Shown in pieces: positions 19,269 through 27,336 of a stretch of DNA of 30,886 nt. How positions within the stretch are numbered: the stretch's first letter is position 1; each line of letters starts with the position of its first letter. The DNA comes from Stramenopiles sp. TOSAG23-6 (lineage: Eukaryota > Sar): NCBI GenBank assembly GCA_900128565.1, contig LT635962.1, positions 1 through 30,886 on the forward strand, written 5' to 3'. Position numbers and translations under genes: made by a program. Under the pieces are notes generated by a model. That model saw only the letters and a program-made list of their open reading frames with translations. It was not told the origin of the DNA and did not search any database.

Positions 19269-21270
19269 TCAATCTATATCCTTATTAACGACTTTGTCGT
19301 AGAGCATTGGAAATCGATTCTTTGCATCATACTTTGCTTTTAATCGGTCATATTCAACACCATTAAAATGATTATGTACAAATTTACGTGAATACAAAAC
19401 ATCTGAATAAAAAGTCTTTCCGCCACCGTGTTCTTCAATAAGTGCATCGATTTGTCGATTATGCCAGTATTTTTCTCCCTTGTGAGCAGGGTTTCGGGGA
19501 ACTGAGCCAAATGCAGCAACATCCATCATCAAACCTTTCTGCTTCGGCTCCGCAACACATCGTGGTGGAGGCCATAATGTAGCATCGTCTGCAAGTTCGA
19601 GATGACTTCCAAATGTTGCCGGGCATATATTGTTAAAAAATATGTTTAGAAAAAAAAATCGTTAGGTACATATGAAAAAAAAATTAAATTCGAAATGGGT
19701 AAAAAAATAAAACAAACATATCCAAAAGGGCAACTTAGCATGCCCACCATCCAAAAGCTGTTGTATAAATTTGGAGGTTGTCTTGAGGGGTACACCCATA
19801 TCCTGAATGACAATTTCATCTTGATCCACTGGAAAAATCCATTTAGAAAAAATGTATTGTAAAATTTTTTTTTTTTTTTTTTTTTTTGGTTTAAAAAAAT
19901 CATCAGGTACAAAATTTTCATACAGAAAAAAAAAATTGGAATGAATGATGAAAACGTACATATTTAATATCCAATTCTTCATATATCGTAACTGTAAACT
20001 AAGTGACCATAAAACAGTGGATCGTAATACTCGACGTCCGAGTAACCAACGTACCCAAGGTATTCCCAAACGTATTGTGAAAAAATATTTTTTTTTTTTT
20101 TACGAAAAAAAAAATTGTTAGGTACAAAATTTTCTGCCAAAAAAAAAAAATTCGAAATTCAATTTTGAAAATGTACAAATGGAATTCCTAATGTACCCCA
20201 GAACATATCGGTGTCCCATCGCCAAAGATAATCATATATGCTCATACAGAAAACTCTGCTAGTATCACAAGCCAATATTACATCTAAAAAACGACCATCG
20301 TCAGGTAAGTCCTTTGGAAAAATATTCTAAAACATTTCAAATTCGTTAGGTACAAAATTTGGTACGAAAAAAAATCGAACTTGAAAAAAATAAAACAGAT
20401 AGTGAAAATGTACAATTTTACCAGAGGCATTTTCTTAAGCTTATTAGGGCAATTATTAAAAGCCACTTGGATGACCACACCTTCATTGGCTGATAGTACT
20501 AGTCCTTCAATGTAGTCAACTGATTTGATCTGAGGATTATGAGATTTGATGGTTGTAGAGATATGCGAACACTTTGTTGCGAGTCGACCGAGCTCCTCCA
20601 CTGCATCATTCAATGCCATCCGCCGAACAAAAACTGTCACAAAGGGTGAAATTTTCATTAGTGATAGCTTGACAGAAAGTGCATATCCAAGAGTACCATA
20701 ACTATGCGCGAAGCCAGAGAAAAGATCAGCGTTTTCGCCGTGCCTGTTACACAACAACACGCGTCCATCAGAAAGTAAGACTTCGAATTCAACTACCGTA
20801 TTATGAACGAAGCCATATCGCCAACTGGAACTTTCAATGGCGACACCCGAAAGTGCGCCGCCTACAGTAATGCTGTGAAGTATGAAAGTAGTGAAAGTGT
20901 TTTTAAAATGAATAATAACGTGAACAGTAGTTTGATAGGGGGAAGTTTAGTATTGCTTTTTAATAAACATTTCTTACGTATCCAACTCGGGCACAACCTT
21001 TGGTGCAAATCCCCTTGGCAACAGGAACTCGGTCAACATTTTAAATGGTGTTTTCCCACCTACTGTGACTGTACTCGCTTTGTTGTCAAAGTTGATGATA
21101 CCCACAAAAGCATTTAGATTTAGTTTTCCACCTGGAGTACGCTGGGCAGATTGCGCAAAGATCGTCGAGACATTTCCAGTTTGATCTAACCACATTAATT
21201 GTGTGCTAGCCTGCATCTGTTTCTGCGCTGTGTCTACCGCGAGCATGTAAGTATTCAGACCGAGCTTCAT
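19269..21270 (-). CDS. DHCR24: Delta(24)-sterol reductase (DHCR24/DWF1), six exons
   Basis: Exons on the minus strand: 21270-20978, 20872-20422, 20326-20177, 20069-19960, 19851-19718 and 19624-19269 (TGA). The sum is 498 codons (497 aa), close to the 516 of human DHCR24. The FAD-binding (PCMH) domain carries VVPELDTITVGGALSGVAIE, split by intron 1. Then come SENADLF-like GENADLFSGFAHSYGTLGYA, VDYIEGLVLSANEGVVIQVA, DTDMFWGTLGIPF, WLLGRRVLRSTVLW, VIQDMGVPLKTT, the PFWICP motif, and a C-terminus with ALIEEHGGGKTFYSDVLY and MLYDKV. The enzyme reduces the C24 double bond of sterol side chains, using FAD and NADPH at the ER. The frame is open upstream of 21270 to about 21364 without another ATG, so a further 5' exon is possible. 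Intron 1 is ordinary GT-AG; introns 2-5 contain introners. Confidence 0.92.
19625..19717 (-). mobile_element. Introner copy 4, AG-less intron 5 of DHCR24
   Basis: A 93-nt intron starting GTTTGTTTTATTTTTTTACC, with core CATATGTACCTAACGATTT, then CATATTTTTTAACAAT and a final ATAT. It has no AG on the sense strand. The exon ends TTT-TGG-ATA-T and resumes GC-CCG, restoring the family motif W-I-C-P. ATATG occurs at both junctions, so a 4-5 nt direct repeat flanks the element. Confidence 0.9.
19852..19959 (-). mobile_element. Introner copy 5, AG-less intron 4 of DHCR24
   Basis: A 108-nt intron starting GTACGTTTTCATCATTC, with TTTTGTACCTGATGATTT in the core position, a long A-run, ATTTTACAAT and a final ACAT. 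No AG lies within it. The first AG downstream (TTTTTCCAG, 19832-19840) gives a frame with an early stop. The family 3' boundary gives N-I-F-S-K-W-I-F-P in frame. Confidence 0.85.
20070..20176 (-). mobile_element. Introner copy 6, intron 3 of DHCR24
   Basis: A 107-nt intron starting GTACATTTTCAAAATTGAA, with GAAAATTTTGTACCTAACAA, T- and A-runs, AAATATTTTTTCACAAT and a final ACGT. The only AG lies in mid-element. The exon ends GGA-ATT-CCA-TTT and resumes TTG-GGA-ATA-CCT, joining the frames of FWGTLGIPF and WVRWLLGRR. Confidence 0.88.
20327..20421 (-). mobile_element. Introner copy 7, DHCR24 intron 2 with possible GT-AG ends
   Basis: It carries the family 5' word GTACATTTTC, the full core CGTACCAAATTTTGTACC and CTAACGA. 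The best canonical reading uses an upstream donor GTAAAATT (8 nt before the family start) and a TTTTAG acceptor, 95 nt in all, giving M-P-L-N-I-F-P-K. An alternative using the family rule (20322-20413) is also in frame and gives M-P-L-V-K-F-F-P-K. The sequence cannot decide between them. Confidence 0.82.
20873..20977 (-). other. Ordinary GT-AG intron 1 of DHCR24
   Basis: A 105-nt intron from GTAAGAAATG to TACTTCACAG, joining GAT-AC to C-ATT-ACT in the conserved ELDT-ITVGG. It has no introner core. It shows that conventional splice sites are used in the same gene. Confidence 0.9.
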
Positions 21271-21637
21271 TGTTTCCTTTATACTGAGTAGTGATTGCAA
21301 AGACTTTTGAACCTCGACTCGAGACGGAGAGTCGAGACACAAAAAAAGATAATCTCCGATACGATACTACGCGTAATAATATTATACACCGGGTAACGAT
21401 TTCAAAGATTTTTTGATATTTTGATATTTTATGAAAATTGAATTTATTTATCTTTTATTATGTACAAAGTTAGTTTGATTTTATAAAATAAAATCAAAAC
21501 TGTGATAAAATTACTTCAATTATATACATATATCACATCGCCATTCATTTGATTGAATTGTACATTATTACAATTGCAAATAATAAAACACTAATTTAAA
21601 AAAATGGATACTCAGTGATTCTTTCGTCCTCCTACAT
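21271..21637. promoter_or_regulatory. Upstream region of DHCR24
   Basis: These 367 bp lie between the DHCR24 start and the stop of the ARM-repeat gene. The first ~95 bp are open in the DHCR24 frame without an ATG, and could be 5' leader or part of an unseen exon. The rest is strongly AT-rich with short TTTTGATA repeats at 21410-21430. Confidence 0.4.
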
Positions 21638-23464
21638 TTATTGTATTTTTTCTTTTTTTATTGCTTCTTCACCTGCTGAAGCTGATGCAGCGTTTTGTTG
21701 CCGGTAAGACATAATCCGATTCGATATTGTTTTTGATAAGGCAGCAATTGTAGAATTTGTATGTTTTTGAAGACTCTGAATCATTTCTGTTGTACCTTGA
21801 ATTTCATCAATTTTTGCCGTGTTAATTAGACTGCTTTGTGTGATGAGCAGCAGTACACCAAGTGCAGTATGTAAAATATGAAGATTATTCTGATGATCCT
21901 TCAACGATTTTACAATTGTAGCAATAGCATCTTCTGTTGCTCCAACCTTTGTTTGATTATCGGGATGTTTATATGTGGTGTTCAACAGTACACCAAGTGC
22001 CTGTGATACAATTTTAGGATTATTTTGATGATCCTTCAACGATTTTACAACTGTAGCAATAGCATATCCTGTTGCTCCAACCTTTGTTTTATTATCAAAA
22101 TGTTTATATGTGATGTTCACCAGTACACCAAGTGCCTGTGCTACAATTGTAGGATTATTTTGATGATCCTTCAACGATTTTACAACTGTAGCAATGGCAC
22201 CGTCTGTTGCTCCAAACTTTGTTTGATTATCAGGATGTTTACATGTGATGTTCTCCAGTACACCAAGTGCCCATTTTACAATTAGAGGATAATTTTGATG
22301 ATCCTTCAACGATTTTACAACCGTAGCAATGGCACCGTCTGTTGCTCCAACCTTTGTTCGATTATCACGATGGTTGATTGTGATGTTCGCCAGTACACCA
22401 AGTGCAAATGTTACAATTTTAGGATTATTTTGATGATCCTTCAACGATTTTGCAATTGTAGCAATGACACCGTCTGTTGCTCCAACCTTTGTTTGATTTT
22501 CACGATGGTTAAATGTAATGGTCGCCAGTACATCAAGTGCCCATGTTACAATTCCAGAATTATTTTGATGATCCTTCAATGTTTTTACAATTGTAGCAAT
22601 TGCATCTTCTGTTGCTCCAACCTTTGTTTGATTATCGGGATGGTGAAATGTGATGTTCCTCAGTACAGCAAGTATATTTGCTACAATAGCAGTATTATGA
22701 TGATTCTTCAACAATGATACAATTGTAGCAATAACATCTTCTGTTGCTCCAACCTTTGTTTGATTATCAGGATGGTGAAATGTGATTTCCGCCAGTACAA
22801 CAAGTGAGTTTATTAAAACGCCATCATCAGAAGCATTTTTCATAAGCTCAATAATTTTTTCAGTATTAATATACACTTTGCAAGCTTCCTCACTCATTAG
22901 TAGTTTCGAAAGTATAAATAGCGATTGTTGAATAACATCATTAATATTGTATGTAAAAAATCCCTGCAAGACATTAAATATTTCAACATTTTCCCTGATA
23001 ACTCTTCTCTTTTCTGGAATCATGACCATGTTCTGCAGTTCCATGAGAATTAAGTCACATGATTTCATTGCTTGGGTTCGTAAATGCGGAGAATGTATTG
23101 GAATGGATTTATGTATCCCTTGATAGCAGTGTCCAGCACGGAGCTGTTGAATGATTGCTTTTACTTCAGCATCTGAGATTTTTTGACAACATTTCATGCA
23201 CAACCAGTAGTTACAAGATTTACACGCGGCCACATGCGTATGCTTATTAATGTGACACTTACACCCGTCACATATGCCGTGTCCATTGGCTTCGAAGTTT
23301 TGCAACTGGTGGCCAAGGTTACACGGACCTGAAACTCTACTTCGTTTCGCACTTGACACGTCAGTTCCACCTGCATGCGGTCGTTTAGCGTTAGCAGCTT
23401 TGATAAACACAAAGTTACTGATTGAAACGAGCAAACATAGAGTAATTAGAGTAACGTTTTTCAT
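21638..23464 (-). CDS. Predicted secreted ARM-repeat protein with Cys/His domain
   Basis: 608 residues from the ATG at 23464 to TAA. Residues 1-27 form a good signal peptide (MKNVTLITLCLLVSISNFVF, cleaved near KAANA). Next comes a Cys/His-rich module at about 47-96 (CNLGHQLQ, CDGCKCHINKHTHVAACKSC, CMKCCQKI) that looks like a C1/DC1-type zinc-binding domain. About seven armadillo-type repeats of 44-45 residues follow (consensus LKDHQNNPxIVxxALGVLxN, then ITxxHxDNQTKVGATD), flanked by more divergent ones. Most units carry an N-x-T in DNQT/ENQT/DNRT/DNKT, and several a second one in NIT. ARM proteins are usually cytosolic, so the signal peptide and glycosylation sites point to an exported or vesicular scaffold. 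The function is unknown. It is divergent from another signal-peptide gene. Confidence 0.78.
   Translation of the reverse strand: MKNVTLITLCLLVSISNFVFIKAANAKRPHAGGTDVSSAKRSRVSGPCNLGHQLQNFEANGHGICDGCKCHINKHTHVAACKSCNYWLCMKCCQKISDAEVKAIIQQLRAGHCYQGIHKSIPIHSPHLRTQAMKSCDLILMELQNMVMIPEKRRVIRENVEIFNVLQGFFTYNINDVIQQSLFILSKLLMSEEACKVYINTEKIIELMKNASDDGVLINSLVVLAEITFHHPDNQTKVGATEDVIATIVSLLKNHHNTAIVANILAVLRNITFHHPDNQTKVGATEDAIATIVKTLKDHQNNSGIVTWALDVLATITFNHRENQTKVGATDGVIATIAKSLKDHQNNPKIVTFALGVLANITINHRDNRTKVGATDGAIATVVKSLKDHQNYPLIVKWALGVLENITCKHPDNQTKFGATDGAIATVVKSLKDHQNNPTIVAQALGVLVNITYKHFDNKTKVGATGYAIATVVKSLKDHQNNPKIVSQALGVLLNTTYKHPDNQTKVGATEDAIATIVKSLKDHQNNLHILHTALGVLLLITQSSLINTAKIDEIQGTTEMIQSLQKHTNSTIAALSKTISNRIMSYRQQNAASASAGEEAIKKEKIQ
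21884..22800 (-). repeat. 135-nt tandem repeat array (ARM units)
   Basis: The word TGATGATCCT recurs at 21891, 22026, 22161, 22296, 22431 and 22566, exactly 135 nt apart, with one 132-nt unit at the proximal end. The DNA is highly similar between units, including at third positions, which suggests recent expansion or gene conversion. Confidence 0.92.
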
Positions 23465-23777
23465 TGTAACAAATAGTAGGGTTTGCAATAATTTGAGTTT
23501 TACTTGCGCGCGCACTTCTTGTAAACATTTCTACGTCTCTACGTCTCTACGCTGACTCTGTCAGCTGACCAACAGAAGTTTTTTTACTACACGAAATCAG
23601 GCACTTTGGTACATATATGCGAAATAATAGTAATATAGTCAGTCTATTACGCAACACTCTTCTTTTTGAAGTAGTAGAATCCTACCATCAATTTATTTCA
23701 CAAATCTAGTGTGCTATCAATAAATAGTTTGAAGCCAGAGATTTATCACAGTCTAACATATTATATTGATCAACGAA
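23465..23777. promoter_or_regulatory. Divergent promoter region between two secreted-protein genes
   Basis: These 313 bp separate the ARM-repeat start (23464, minus) and the poly-Q gene start (23778, plus). A short tandem CTACGTCT-type repeat lies at 23530-23551. Shared control of the pair is plausible from position only. Confidence 0.4.
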
Positions 23778-24614
23778 ATGGAACTTTGCAAGTATATTCA
23801 AATTGTTTTATTGTTGTGTATGCATCTACAACTCAACCTTGCCGCTCAAGAGGCTCAAGACAACCGCCTCTTCCATTTCATCTTTCCTCCAAACAACCTC
23901 TGGACAACGAACGAGTTCACCGCACTATCGAATGTGCCAATTACACAACAACAAGCCCAACAAGAGCAAATAAAGAAACAAGCTCAACACAAGCAACAAG
24001 CACAATACGGGCAACAAGCAGAACAAGCACAACAACAACAACAACAACAACAACAGCAACAAAAACTAGTACTACAAATACAACAACAACAACAACTACA
24101 ACTACTACGATAGCGTGCATTTTTTCAAGTAAACCCAATGAAGCTCGGTAATGCTCCATTATATATCAAGAGCAATCCTTTAATTGTCAAAGAAGCAGTT
24201 GAAAGTGATCCCAGTTCAATTCAGTTTGTAGGTGACCAACTTCTCAATGGAAAATTACCCGAAGTTTTAATAAACTACGCGATACAGAAAATGGCCGATT
24301 TGGTAAAACAAAATGGTATGAATCTAAAACGATTTGAATGGTTTTTTTATATTGATGAACATTCTATATTTTGCAAGTATCAGACTATTTTCGAAAACAT
24401 TGCAATGATGGCAATTTGTCAAAATAAAGAAGCAGCGAAATTTCTTCCTTATAACTTCAAACTTAAATTGCCATTTCAAATGTGGCTACGACTCCAAAAT
24501 GATGGTTCATATGAAGAATTTATTAAACAGCGCCAGGATTTGAAACAAGAGAGTGATGAATTGAAGTTGCGAATATCTAAATTTGCTCTTGAGAAGGGAT
24601 ATATTATTAATTGA
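23778..24614 (+). pseudogene. Secreted poly-Gln / DUF4116-like protein with in-frame TAG
   Basis: From the ATG at 23778 the first 24 residues form a signal peptide (MELCKYIQIVLLLCMHLQLN, then LAAQ). A short globular stretch (FHFIFPPNNLWTTNEFTALS) and a Gln-rich tract follow, to a TAG at 24111-24113. The same frame reopens at once (RAFFQVNPMKLGNAPLYIKS) and runs to TGA at 24614. The second part resembles DUF4116-type repeats (NPLIVKEAVESDPSSIQFVG). As both halves share one frame and the TAG differs from CAG by one base in a Gln-rich context, this looks like one gene with a nonsense change. Read-through, a sequence error, or a separate 158-residue protein from the ATG at 24138 are alternatives. 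Confidence 0.6.
24027..24105 (+). repeat. CAA/CAG trinucleotide repeat
   Basis: A run of CAA with rare CAG codons, interrupted once near 24063-24080. It encodes poly-Gln in the frame with the signal peptide; the +2 frame would give poly-Thr. Such repeats vary in length and invite sequencing errors, which matters for the nearby TAG. Confidence 0.9.
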
Positions 24615-24765
24615 TAAGTTTGTGACTATTACTTGAACATTTTTTATGATGATAAAAAAATATTAAGAAAAAGAAGCATTAAATATAAATTATGCATATT
24701 TTGTGGTTTTATCGGGCCTTTATTGGTTTATTATTATCAAAATAGGAAACAAAACAGATATATTT
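24615..24765. other. Short convergent spacer
   Basis: 151 bp between two TGA stops; AT-rich, nothing further seen. Confidence 0.4.
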
Positions 24766-27336
24766 TCAAGCCTGTTCATTCGCTTTGCTTTTTCCAGACG
24801 ATTTTCTTTTTTTCTTTTTCGGTTTTGCTGGAATCATCATTCGCATTCCTCCTTGCGCAGCCAAACGTTCTCTCAATGCAGATTTTCTATCCACAGCCTT
24901 TCTAGCTTCAACATCCTCCGGTGTTTCTTTTATATCAGAATCAGAATCAGAGTCTGGGGGAGGCGGCGGTGGTGATGAACCACGCCTCGCTTTTGGCGAG
25001 TTACCATCTACAGACACGGGACGCGATGGCCTCGGTGGGGGTGATTTTACTGTTGACGGAGTACTACCGCCTTGCATAACTGCTATAGGTTCAATTTCCG
25101 CATTTTCCTCGTTTGCTTTTGAAGAGGGTGAAGGAATACCACTGGTGACATCCGGCCCTTGATATTTGTTTTCATCTGATGACTTTGACACTAGCTTTGA
25201 TGCAGCTTCGATCTCACCAATTGTGGGTGATGCAAAGATACTTAACCTGCCACTATTTACACCTTTCAACGAGACTGTCTTTGACCTCTTTCTACCTTGC
25301 TCTGGGCTTTCCAGAATCTCTTCTGCAACGACAAGTTTAACATAATTTCCAGGAAAAAATCCTTCAGACCCTATTGGTATTCCTTGATCAGTAACAAGAG
25401 CTCCAGTCCACCACTCATTTACCCATGATGTCACTAAAATCATATCACCTAGAGAAAAATTGAGTCCCTGTTCATTTTCTGTTTTAAAGTCATATTGAGC
25501 TACGGCAAGCTTTGTTTCTCCAATCCGCATATCATCAACATTGTCATCCTTTGCAGAAATCTTTGAAGAACCGTTCGATACGTCATTGGTAGCAGTAGAT
25601 GCTTTCTGCTTTGGTGAAGAAGATTTGCTAAATGCATTAGAAACTCTATTGATTGACATTCGTTTTTCGCGCTTTATTTGTGCATTCATTGCTGCCATTG
25701 CTAAAGGATTTGGTTCCCTTTTATTTGCAGATAACCGATTTTTATTATTATCAATTGTAGGTGAATCTTCTTTTACTTCCAGAGGCTTAACTTCATCTGC
25801 TTCAGAGGTAAGACTTTCGTCTGGGTCGCTAACTGAAGTTTTCTCTTGTTTTTCTGGAGGAGGTGGTGGGATCTCATCTGAAAGTTCTTCTTTTAAAGGT
25901 GGTGGTGGGATCTCATCTGAAAGTTCTTCTTTTAAAGGTGGCTGTGAGATCTCATCTGAAAGTTCCTCTTTTAAAGGTGGCGGTGAGATCTCATCTGAAA
26001 TATCATTTTCACTGCATGAAATACTTTTTTCTCTGTCAATCTTTTCTTCATCATTTTCAACAACTTTTTCGACTTCAATTTCACCTTCTTGCTGAACATC
26101 TGAGGAGTCGTCCGAATTATCCTCATATTCATTTCCAGAATTCACATCAGAAACGTTTTCTTTGACTTCAGAAACAATTGGACCAGAATTCACATCAGAA
26201 ACATTTTCTTTGACTTCAGAAACAATTGGACCAGATTCATCATTACGCATACTTTTATGATGACTATTTCGGGGACTCATGCATTGTGAAAAAATATTTT
26301 TTTTTCCCTAAAAATAAATCATTAGTTTTTTTACGAAAAAAAAAAAAATTCAAACATTCAATTTTGAAAACGTACATAGATCCTCGGCGAGCTTCAGGTC
26401 TCCTTTCTTGGTAAAGTTTTTTAATCACTGCTTCTTCAGTTAGTTTGGCTGCAAAAGCTTCCATCAAATGTTTTGAATTTCCACCAAAAGCAGCGAGTAC
26501 GTTTGTCATGGCCAATATTTCAGTACGAATCATTAATGCTTGTTGCATTTGGAGAAAGTATTGTGAAAAAATATTTTTTTTTAGTAAAAAAAATCGNTAN
26601 GTACNGNANTNCCATACGAAAAAAATAAATTTTGAAATTTTGAAAACGTACATATCCACTGCTTTGTTCATTCTCAGGTCTGCTTCTCTATATTCTTCTT
26701 CACAATTTTCGTGCGCTTGCTGTCTTTGTAGAAGTTTATCTTCAGCTAAAGCAGCAACTTCATGACGATTTTTCTTTGCAAAGAATCCTGTTTTCAATGC
26801 TGCTGCACGTGCCTTTCGAGCTTTTCCTGCCGACTTTTCAAGCTTATAGTGGGCAGTTTCCAGATTGTCCATTGCTTCACGTCGCTTTCCAATCGCTCGT
26901 TCAACGTCGCTAATGAGAGCAATCAAGTTCGTCTGAAAACTTTCGACCGGTGCAAGTAATGAGGTTTGCCAAGTGCGTTCGTTATCAATTGAAATGAGTT
27001 GTTTTTGTGCGTCTGATAAACGTGTAAGGTCCTCAATATTGGTATCTACGTCATCTACTATGAACTCTTGGAGGCATTCCGTAACGTTTACAGAACTCGC
27101 ACAATAATCGCGCATATTTTCCAGCATTGCAGATGTCGCTTTAGAAATGGATACAATTTTCTTCGCCATGGCTTTTTTTTCTCGGACAAAGTCATGCTCC
27201 TGTGAAGAGTAAGAAAGAAATATTAGGGTAGAAAGGTGAGTAATGTGTATTTACTGATTGTGAAAGTCTGTATTCAAGAGAGGTTACTAAAATGACTTAC
27301 ATCTTTATCCTTGTATTTTGAATAACTAGACCACAT
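24766..27336 (-). CDS. BAR-SH3 membrane-remodelling adaptor
   Basis: Four exons: 27336-27301 (12 codons, MWSSYSKYKDKD), 27199-26652, 26555-26376 and 26278-24766 (TGA), giving 758 residues. Residues about 15-250 form a helical BAR-type domain (SISKATSAMLENMRDYC to LMEAFAAKLTEEAVIKKLYQ). A long acidic, Pro-rich linker follows, with tandem repeats. An SH3 domain runs from about 510 to 575 (TKLAVAQYDFKTENEQGLNF, WWTGAL, GFFPGNYVKLV). The C-terminal tail has Pro runs and a Lys-rich end. BAR domains bind and bend membranes, and SH3 domains bind proline motifs of dynamin, WASP-type or formin partners; a link to the FH2 protein in this window is only speculative. Intron 1 is GT-AG; introns 2 and 3 are introners. 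Confidence 0.85.
25855..26000 (-). repeat. 39-nt tandem repeat in BAR-SH3 linker
   Basis: About four units encode LSDEIxxPPLKEE (Pro-rich and acidic). The unit is 13 codons, with near-identical DNA. The PPPP cores could bind SH3 or EVH1 domains. Confidence 0.85.
26135..26235 (-). repeat. 48-nt direct duplication in BAR-SH3 linker
   Basis: SGPIVSEVKENVSDVN is encoded twice in a row with almost the same DNA, just after the exon junction of introner copy 8. Confidence 0.85.
26279..26375 (-). mobile_element. Introner copy 8, BAR-SH3 intron 3
   Basis: A 97-nt intron starting GTACGTTTTCAAAATTGAA. An ACTAATGATTT takes the place of CCTAACGATTT, followed by AAATATTTTTTCACAAT and a final GCAT. The one AG inside (TTTTTAGGG) would give a frame ending in TGA. 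The family boundary joins GGA-TCT-AT to G-AGT-CCC (G-S-M-S-P). ATG is present at both junctions. Confidence 0.88.
26556..26651 (-). mobile_element. Introner copy 9, BAR-SH3 intron 2 (with Ns)
   Basis: About 96 nt from GTACGTTTTCAAAATTTC to AAATATTTTTTCACAAT and a final ACTT. The core is blurred by ambiguous bases at 26597-26611 but still reads as CGTATGG...GTAC.TA.CGATTT. The join GTG-GAT-AT / T-CTC-CAA keeps the BAR frame. No AG is visible. Confidence 0.82.
26597..26611. other. Ambiguous bases inside an introner core
   Basis: Six N bases (26597, 26600, 26605, 26607, 26609, 26611) fall exactly in the conserved core. This is the pattern expected if reads from several near-identical copies were merged. 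Confidence 0.8.
27200..27300 (-). other. Ordinary GT-AG intron 1 of BAR-SH3 gene
   Basis: A 101-nt intron from GTAAGTCATTTTAG to CTTACTCTTCACAG, phase 0, joining YKDKD to EHDFVREKK. It has no introner core. It supports starting the protein at 27336 instead of the internal ATG at 27169. Confidence 0.82.

Noticed and set aside
19861-19890. Long T/A homopolymers as retroelement poly(A) tails
   Set aside because: They occur inside each introner at a family-specific position and between conserved blocks, with no retroelement coding sequence nearby.
19960-20069. Frameshift inside DHCR24 exon 4
   Set aside because: Reading the exon in the frame VWEYLGYVGYSD seemed sensible but ends in a stop. The other frame (WVRWLLGRRVLRSTVLW) matches DHCR24 and joins both neighbours, so no frameshift is needed.
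21884-22800. CRISPR-like array
   Set aside because: The regular 135-nt repeats are coding and encode ARM units; there are no variable spacers between short repeats.
24111-24113. TAG reassigned to glutamine
   Set aside because: TAG ends the ADAL and TMEM258 proteins at the expected family length, and no in-frame TAG occurs in several thousand codons of the long genes.
23711-24151. Poly-Thr protein in the overlapping frame
   Set aside because: The CAA repeat gives poly-Thr in this frame, but only the other frame has a signal peptide and continues into the DUF4116-like part.
26279-26375. ATG at the left edge of introner copy 8 as start of an SH3-only gene
   Set aside because: The ATG arises at the exon junction; the BAR exon upstream joins in frame across the element, and BAR-SH3 is a common architecture.
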